Below are positions 49,946-64,000 of a stretch of DNA of 64,000 bases, in pieces. The stretch's first letter is position 1; each line of letters begins with the position of its first letter. Position numbers and translations under genes: made by a program. This DNA comes from Nymphaea colorata (lineage: Eukaryota > Streptophyta > Magnoliopsida > Nymphaeales > Nymphaeaceae): NCBI RefSeq assembly GCF_008831285.2, contig NC_045140.1, positions 20,520,370 to 20,584,369 on the forward strand, read 5' to 3'. Below the pieces are notes generated by a model. It saw only the letters and a program-made list of their open reading frames with translations, ran no database searches and had not been told where the DNA came from.

Positions 49946-52900
49946 ATGGCGAAGGCGTGGGGCTTGGTGCTGCTGCTTGCCTTGGTCTCCCTGCATCCTT
50001 TCCTCCCTCTGGTCTCGTCCTTCTCCCCCGATAGCCCCACCGACCGCCGCCTCCTCGTCCTTGTTGACGATTTCGCGATCCGTTCCTCCCACTCCCTCTT
50101 CTTCAACTCCCTCCGGTCGAGAGGTTTCAACCTCGAGTTCAGGCTCGCCGACGACCCCAAGCTCGCGCTGCAGAGGTATGGGCAGTACCTCTACGACGGG
50201 CTCGTCCTATTCTCGCCCTCCGCGCAGAGTAAGTGCCCGATCTGGTTTCCCTTCTCTCTTTGTTCTACTTTTTCTTCAGCGTATTCGGAATTCTGGATTG
50301 TTTGTACCCTTTGTTCTGCTTTCCATTTGTCGTGATCGCCATTATCATTTTTCATTTTTTTGTTAAGTCTGTGGAGGAAGAGGAACTATAGGCTTTCGGG
50401 GGATAGTGTGGGTTGCATAACTTCTGATCTGCGTGTTCCGAAAGTATAGGGCTTTAGGTTGTTGTATTTATGTGGAAATGGCTCTTGCTCTGCACAGTAT
50501 GAGCGTGCATTGGGTTTATCGGTCCTTTGGTCTTTCTTTTCTGCGCCTGGAAGCTGGATTATGGAGCCACTTTTTTGTATTTTCTTTTCGGCCGTCCCTC
50601 CTCTGCATCTGTTTAGTTTCCTTCTAATTTGACTGACTCGTTTTAATTTGTTCTTTGTTTAATTACGGAGGGAGGAGGAGGTTATGGTTTTTGAATTATA
50701 CTGGTCGAGGGTTTGTTCATACAGCTATCAATAAGATTCGATTCTTTTGGTTGCTGAAGTTCGATTGCTTCTTCCTTGAATAGGATTAGGCGGATCCTTG
50801 GATGTGGCCGCTGTTCTGGACTTCGTTGATTCCGGTCATGATCTAATACTTGCTGCGGATGTTGGAGCCTCTGATCTGATTCGTGATATTGCAACTGAAT
50901 GTGGGGCAGATTTTGATGAGGTGAATAATTATGTCTTTCTCTTCCTCGAGTGGTCTCAGAAGTTCAGGGTTGTCTGCGAAATTTGTTACTTGAATTGGTT
51001 TTTGTTTGGTTATAGGATCCTTCTGCTGTTGTCATTGACCACACCGGTTATGCTGTCTCTGAGACCGAAGGGGATCACACTCTGATTGCAGGCGATGATT
51101 TTATTCAGTCGAAAGTAATATTGGGCGATAAAAAGATCAAGGTTGGCTAACTTTTGCTTGTTTATGTGCTTTATTCTTAGTTCCGATGTTAACTTATTCT
51201 TAGTTCCGATGTTAACGCCGCAGCCTTGCTGACATGCTATTAGCTTTCACTTTTGCTTTTACTCAAAATAATAGTTAAACATATGGTGTTGTGTGACATA
51301 GTTCCTTGCCAGTGTGACGAAATAAACTTTAGACTTGAATTGGTGATTCGATCCAGTCCCTGCACTTGATACCTAATCTTAATTTCTCCCGTGAAGATAG
51401 GAAGAAGGCATTCTTAGAGTTATTTCTCTTGGTTTAGTTGTGTTATATTGATCGACTGAAACTTGTAATTGGTAAATGTTGGTGAATTGCACTCCTGACT
51501 GGTTTTGGTCAAGCAGTTTCAGAGGTGTGTTAGGATGAAAAGCACACGACAGCACTTCGTATTTTTTTTTCTAATATATCCAATTACTGAGATTACACTA
51601 GTTAACAGTGGCATGTGATTCCTCCTGGAAAACTTAACTTCCCAACAGAACTTTTTGTTGTTTCAAACAATGAACAGAAATCCGTTATCACTAAATAAAC
51701 CTTAACGAAAGATGAAGCACCCTTTTCTCATTTATTCTGCTTTTACCCATGGCCTTATCATAGACTTGCTCATAGATGTAGAGTACAATGTTGTTGAATG
51801 ATGGTTCTTTTTTTTTCATTCTTGTGAATTTCATTTTGCTGAAATTATAAGCCCTTTTTTTCTTTTTCATCAGTGTTCTAATACCTTTAGGTTGGAATTT
51901 TTTTAGGCCGCTGTACTATTTCGAGGAGTTGGTCATTCTCTGAATGCAGCCAATAGTCATGTAAGCTTTTCAAAGAGTATTCATGTGATTCTTTGTTTTC
52001 TAGAATTTTCTCATGAATTCTATGTTGTAGAAAACTGAACGTAGTTTTTTGGTATGATGTCTGGCAGATTTTGAAAGTTCTTACTGCATCGCCATCTGCA
52101 TACTCGGCAAACCCAAACACCAAGTTGTCATCTCCTCCTACTCTCACAGGATCTGCCATTTCATTGGTTTCTGTTGTGCAGGTATGTAGTTCGATAAAGT
52201 GACATTATATTTTTAGATCCCTGGTCATTCTGTTTGCTAAGGCAGAGCTGCAGAAATGCATCCTGTTGTTTACTGTTTTGGATTTGCGTCTTGGTATCTT
52301 GCCATTTTATTTTATTTTCATCATTTCTACCTTCGTTTTCTATGAAGTGTCTTAGGTTTGAATTTCTTCAAGACATAGAATACCATTCAGGAAAGTTAAT
52401 GTCTGCATTTATGTCCCTTCTGCACAGACACCATTATCTTCATGTCTAAAAGTTCAAAAAGTATGGTCTTAGCAGTATTTCAAAGGCTGTGGTTAGTATT
52501 TTCAAGTGTCATTCCCTCACGAAAAGAGAAAACTGTGATAAACATAAAAAACTGGGAAAAAACATGCTAAGAATATCATAATATTACCAAAATGTTCTTT
52601 TGAAATTTGATTTTTCTCATTTTCAAATTTTCACTTTTTCTTTTTCAAGTTTAGAAGACCCTCTTGGCCTTCCTAAGAACTCATGAAACAAAACCAATCA
52701 TTTATAGATCCCTCTGAGACTTGAGAATAACCCTTGCCTCATAATGACCTGAGGCTAATTGACTATTTGATAAACTACATGAACACCAATTTGTTTCATC
52801 TATCATTGTCAGACGGTGCATGTAGGTATGTGGTTAATTTTGATTTATGTTGCTCTGATGCTACCAGTCCTACACCAACAACTCTGTCTATATTTGTTGG

Positions 52901-55900
52901 CAGGCAAGAAATAATGCTCGCATCCTAATCTCTGGGTCTTTGGATCTCTTCAGCAACCGGTATGCAGTGCTTTTTTGCATGGTTATTGACATCTTATAAC
53001 GTGTATTGCTTGGATTACTAAAAGGACCTTTCTTGCAGCTTGTTCAGAGCAGGTGTGCAGAAGGCTGGAAGCTCGATTAAGTAAGTGATAGGCTGGGAAT
53101 CTGTCATTATTATGTTGATTGTTCAAATAAATGAAAAAGTATTAATAAGTATGAACTTTTCTTGTTCATGTTCTGCTTTTTGCTTTCCTTTGTATCTTAT
53201 ATTCTCAGCTTCCTTTGCTTTGGGAAATCTAAATTTGGATAATTTGAGGTGTGATTGAATTTTCATAAGTTTCAATACTCAGCTGGCAGCGTAATATTTT
53301 GTAACAGTATTCTCCTGTACATAAAGTCATATGAATAGCTGAAGTGAAGTTTAGGTCACACCCCATTCTTGTCGCTCAACTCCTTATGGTTCTCTTTTGC
53401 TCCTGGTGTGCTTGAGAAAATGTGTGACAAATGTAAAAAGTTGCCTCTCAACATATAAGCATGTAATGATGTAAAGTGTGGAAACTGGAAAGTGTAGGTT
53501 CACATGTGGCAAAGGAAAAAAGGCAGTAGGAGCTTCATCAAAAGTTTTATCAAGGTTAACTCACATCACTTAAGGTTGGGGCTTTAAAGGCAGGGTAGTG
53601 ACAATATCTTACGTTTTTATACAGTAAGCTGGCCATTTTATGAGATATGAGGGTCATTTGTTGTTTGGTTGAATGCTATGATATAACAAATTGGCTATCT
53701 TGAAAGGATCAGGTTCTAGCTCAGTGAATGAATTAACATTTCAATCAACCTGTTTTATTAGATTATCTACGAGATCTGACTGATAGTTCTTTGGGCAGGC
53801 TGTCAATAATCTCAATTAGTTTCATGTGTCAAATGTCAATCTAATTTATTTAATTTCAAGATGGCTTTTTTTATTTAAGTAGTAATGAAACATGGTTTGA
53901 CTTAGCTTCCTGTTATCTTTATTTTTCTAATGTACGTATATTAGACAAAAGTCTTGTACAAGTCAATCTCCAGTTAATGCTATGATTGATCTCGGTTTTC
54001 TGTTCCTGTCATTTAAGTGAATTCCTCATAAGGTCTCTCCAAAATCGCCGGAGTTGCATTTAAATTGGTTTACATGTTTTGACTCAACATCAACCTTGTG
54101 TCTGATGCTCAAATTGCCAGTTTCGATTTAATTACAAGTTTTGCTCTAAAAGCTTCTATGAATGCTGAGGATATATCACTAAGCCAATCTTGCTGAAGAC
54201 ATATCCATAAGGCAATCTCTTGAGAGGATCTTTTTGGAAAATCTCAACAAATAGAAGCAGGCCAAATTTGCAAATTAAAAGAGAAATAAAGTACCTAAAC
54301 ATTTTGGTTGCTATTGGTACACCGTACACGTGTCCTACGAAATACATATGTTCTGCAGATTTTTCCTTGGTTCATGCTGAGGCAAACTTTAAATGTGTAA
54401 GATTTTGGGTGCTTAATTATACATAGGGTTTAATGGTTCAAGGATGTGTACAATTAGTAGTTAGGTCCACTACAGCCTCTTTCTTAACAAAATCCTTACT
54501 TGTTTGATTCAAATTTTTCCATTATTTGGTCTAGGTCAGATTAGGCAGTAATCTGAATCTATGATGTAAACGATTATTAATTTATTACCTGCTTCAAATT
54601 TTTGAAACTGAATGTACTATAAATGGCAGAATGGGATATGAGACTGATCATCTATTGTGAAAATTAAATGTTGCAAATTTTATCGTCTTACTTCCTATAA
54701 ATCGTGAGTTGAGTGGCATATTTGATTTCATGCCTGACCACCTTGCTTTACACATTGATTATGATACCATAATATGCTAATAGGTGTTGTGAAACTTGGT
54801 CTGGGGCGAGCATATTGTTGTCCCAACTATGATCTGAAATTGATCGTTGTTGGACTTCAGCTTTTTTCCAGGATCTTATTTATTCCTTACCTGATTCAGA
54901 CATCATTTGACAGCCCCATGTCAAATATGAACAGCTTTGATGTTTCAGATTCTTATCTCTTATTCTGCCATTAAACAGGCATGAAAGCTCTGGAAATCAG
55001 CAATTCGTGACTGAACTCAGCAAGTGGGTTTTCCATGAAAGAGGCCACCTGAAGGTGGGCTTTTTTCTTTTCATGATTTTGCACGAGCACCGTCATTTTG
55101 TTAAAAAGATTGCAACAAGGAGAATGGAGTAGTTAATGGCCTATTCAGTAATACAGAATTGTGATTGGTTAATTGCTTTCTTAGACCTGGAGAGGGGATA
55201 TTCTCCCGCTGACTGGTTGGTTTTCAGGCTGTAAATGTTAGGCACAACAAAGTTGAGGAAAAGGATGAGCCCTCTATGTACAGAATCAGCGATGACTTGG
55301 TTTGCTCTCTCTCTCTCTCTCTCTCCCTCTCTCTCTCTCTCTCAGGGTACTGACATGTTAAGCTCATTGAAGGAATACTCTGTGGAGATCTATGAGTGGA
55401 CTGGGCAGAGTTGGATCCCTTATGTAGCTGATGATGTGCAAGTGCAGTTTTACATGATGAGCCCCTATGTATTGAAGACCTTGTCCAACAACAAGAAGGT
55501 TTATACATCAACCGAACTCCTACACCTTTTCATGTGTTCCTTTCTTCCCCTTTCCTCCCTTACGTTTATTAACCCCATTTGCTTCTCGTGATTCTGCTGA
55601 TCTTTGACTTCCCTCTTCTTTTGGACTTCAGGGTCTATTCTATACTTCATTCCGAGTTCCAGATGTTTATGGAGTATTCCAGTTCAAGATCGAGTATCAA
55701 AGACTTGGATATACAAGCGTATCTCTTTCTAAGCAGGTACATTTTATACCATATATGTAGCTTCCCATTATACTTCTGTCATTTTCCATATGTAGACTGA
55801 AAAATCTTGGATTTCAGATTCCAGTTCGACCATTCAGGCACAATGAATATGAGAGGTTTATACCTGCAGCTTTTCCATATTATGGAGCATCATTTTCGAC

Positions 55901-56047
55901 TGTAAGTATCATCTGTTCAATCTCTTCCGAATTTGTTGTGTTTAAATCCACTTGGCAATGTGAGAGCTCTCATTATGCGCTTGCCTTCTCATGTTACAGA
56001 TGGCAGCCTTCTTCATTTTCAGTGTCGTCTATCTGTACAACAAGTAG
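49946..56047 (+). CDS. OST48: Oligosaccharyltransferase 48 kDa subunit (OST48/DDOST/Wbp1 homologue)
   Basis: Subunit of the ER-membrane oligosaccharyltransferase that moves the lipid-linked glycan to Asn residues of nascent proteins. Thirteen exons: 49946-50228, 50784-50920, 51016-51141, 51907-51960, 52068-52181, 52904-52959, 53039-53080, 54979-55054, 55228-55299, 55373-55498, 55632-55736, 55818-55901 and 56000-56047. They sum to 1323 nt (440 residues; Arabidopsis about 437). A signal peptide covers about residues 1-25 ([20 protein letters not shown]). Family segments follow: [121 protein letters not shown] and [22 protein letters not shown]-terminal membrane helix ([16 protein letters not shown]) closes the protein. 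All junctions are GT/AG and in phase. Exon 10 has two possible in-frame acceptors. Confidence 0.96.
51171..51216. repeat. Perfect 23-bp tandem duplication in OST48 intron 3
   Basis: TTATTCTTAGTTCCGATGTT plus AAC occurs at 51171-51193 and again at 51194-51216 without mismatch. Confidence 0.95.
55305..55343. repeat. CT microsatellite in OST48 intron 9
   Basis: Nearly pure CT run filling the short intron between exons 9 and 10. It ends in CTCAG, so it doubles as a very strong polypyrimidine tract for an acceptor at 55345, which is 27 nt before the acceptor that fits the family alignment. Confidence 0.9.
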
Positions 56048-62790
<6,743 letters not shown>

Positions 62791-64000
62791 ATTCTTTCTT
62801 TCTTCTTGCTCCATTTGACTTTTCGTTTATTACAGATAGAGTGAGGAATTTATATTTGGTGTTTCCAAATACGTTGTTTATGGCTTATAGCTTGCCTAGT
62901 TGGAGATGTTGTGAAATCCCTCTTCTGCCTAAGCTCATTTAGCCATGTAATATTATCGAAATGTTTGCATTGTATACTGTTGATGTAAGAATCGTTTGGT
63001 AATAGTTGACATTTACATGACATGAACCAATAATGAAGGCAATGTTTGCTGATTTTCTTTTTCTTTCTGCATGTCTTCTGTAAATATAGTTTTGAATGCG
63101 CATGTGCGTGAGACCTAATGTTTAGTAACCATTGCTTGTGTTTGCTTCAAATGTGAGTAAGATGTGTGCTACTTTCTGCTCCGATATCTATAATGTTTGT
63201 AAGCTTTTTCCGGGTTCTGCATGCAACAATAAGATGATCATGGGGATGTTTACAGGCGATCGTCCCTTCGCTTTTCTGTGTTCTTCGTGCAATACGCACC
63301 TGCTGATTACTGTCGTTCTAAATGCATCTTCCATTGTAGATGGTCTACTGATGTGCTTATGAGTAAGTTGCATGCATCCCGGATCTTGATAATCACTGCA
63401 ACCTTCGTTGGTTGAGCATTCAGCAACAAAGTGATTGTGTGGCATAATCTTGTGGAATGGCAAACTCATCCTGCAAATGAGAGATTTTCCTGTCAACCTA
63501 ACTGATGAGATCATGAGAGTGGTGGTGTTTGCGGATGGAAGTTCTCCAATTTCCTTATGAAAATTTGACGGAGGAAATGTGATTCACTTTAGCCGAGTTA
63601 CAGTCGCTACTTATCTCTCAGTTCCAACTGAAATCCTTTTGCCGTAAAGCCATGGGCAAAAAAGTCGCCCATCTTGCCAGTTTTCTGCTAAATGCTTGAA
63701 GAAACTTCCCTTTTCCTTACAGGAGAACAAAGGAGAAGGGTGAGCATGGGTAAACCTGGATGGCGGGGTAAGCTTAAGATCTTCAAGTTGAAAGATGGTA
63801 AGGAGTTCATTACCCAGCATGCGTCTCCACTGGCGAGAGACTGTCTAACCCAAACTCCTCAATCACAAATAAATATTTAGACATCTTCTCTTTCCACTAG
63901 TTCTCTTCATATACAGAGCCTTTTTCTCGTGCGAAAGTGGTAAAAGTCTCGTTCATAAAAGCAAGATGCCAGTCTTCTCATGAAAACGGAGCCAACCCAT
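62791..64000. other. GGPP synthase 3' region and right edge, no gene recognised
   Basis: The first few hundred bases carry T-rich and AATAAT-like sequence consistent with a plant 3' untranslated region. Overlapping short frames at 63132-63514 (both strands) and 63611-63880 (both strands) match no family I know. Confidence 0.4.

Overview
The window is nuclear DNA from a flowering plant. Five protein-coding loci are supported by protein families I recognise, and a sixth by a single open reading frame. Gene density is low and introns are numerous. Intergenic DNA is AT-rich, with TA, CT/GA, CA and GT microsatellites, and the 5' exons are locally GC-rich. A GC-rich 5' end would fit a monocot, magnoliid or other non-eudicot angiosperm, but nothing seen fixes the species.

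Layout. (1) 1-6883, minus: most of TRS120 (TRAPP II complex subunit), eight exons visible, with the 3' end beyond the left edge. (2) 7951-13270, minus: a complete seven-exon MYB-CC (GARP) transcription factor of the PHR1-like group, with a 7-codon first exon. (3) 13.3-22.8 kb: no supported gene; a probable MITE with long terminal inverted repeats (15624-15967) and a SINE-like box A/box B pair (about 18250). (4) 22792-23181, minus: an intronless 129-residue protein of unknown function. (5) 23.2-40.5 kb: no supported gene; long TA tract, TCGAG-rich repeats with 71-bp and 75-bp tandem units, a 185-bp tandem duplication and a second SINE-like head. (6) 40.5-47.5 kb, plus: GC-rich upstream region with clustered G-boxes, then a six-exon class II KNOX homeobox gene (KNAT3-like). 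(7) 49946-56047, plus: a 13-exon OST48 gene (oligosaccharyltransferase subunit). (8) 61609-62790, plus: an intronless plastid-type geranylgeranyl diphosphate synthase. The rest of the right edge shows no gene.

The genes are not a cluster or operon. They are independent housekeeping or regulatory loci: vesicle traffic, phosphate/MYB-type regulation, homeobox control of development, N-glycosylation in the ER, and isoprenoid precursor supply. Exon boundaries were set by eye from GT/AG sites, reading-frame phase and remembered family sequence. Exon lengths sum to whole codons for the MYB-CC, KNOX and OST48 genes. I found no undescribed system. The most unusual items are a four-cysteine insert in the KNOX N-terminus, two in-frame alternative acceptors in OST48, the TIR element, and the TCGAG tandem-repeat element.
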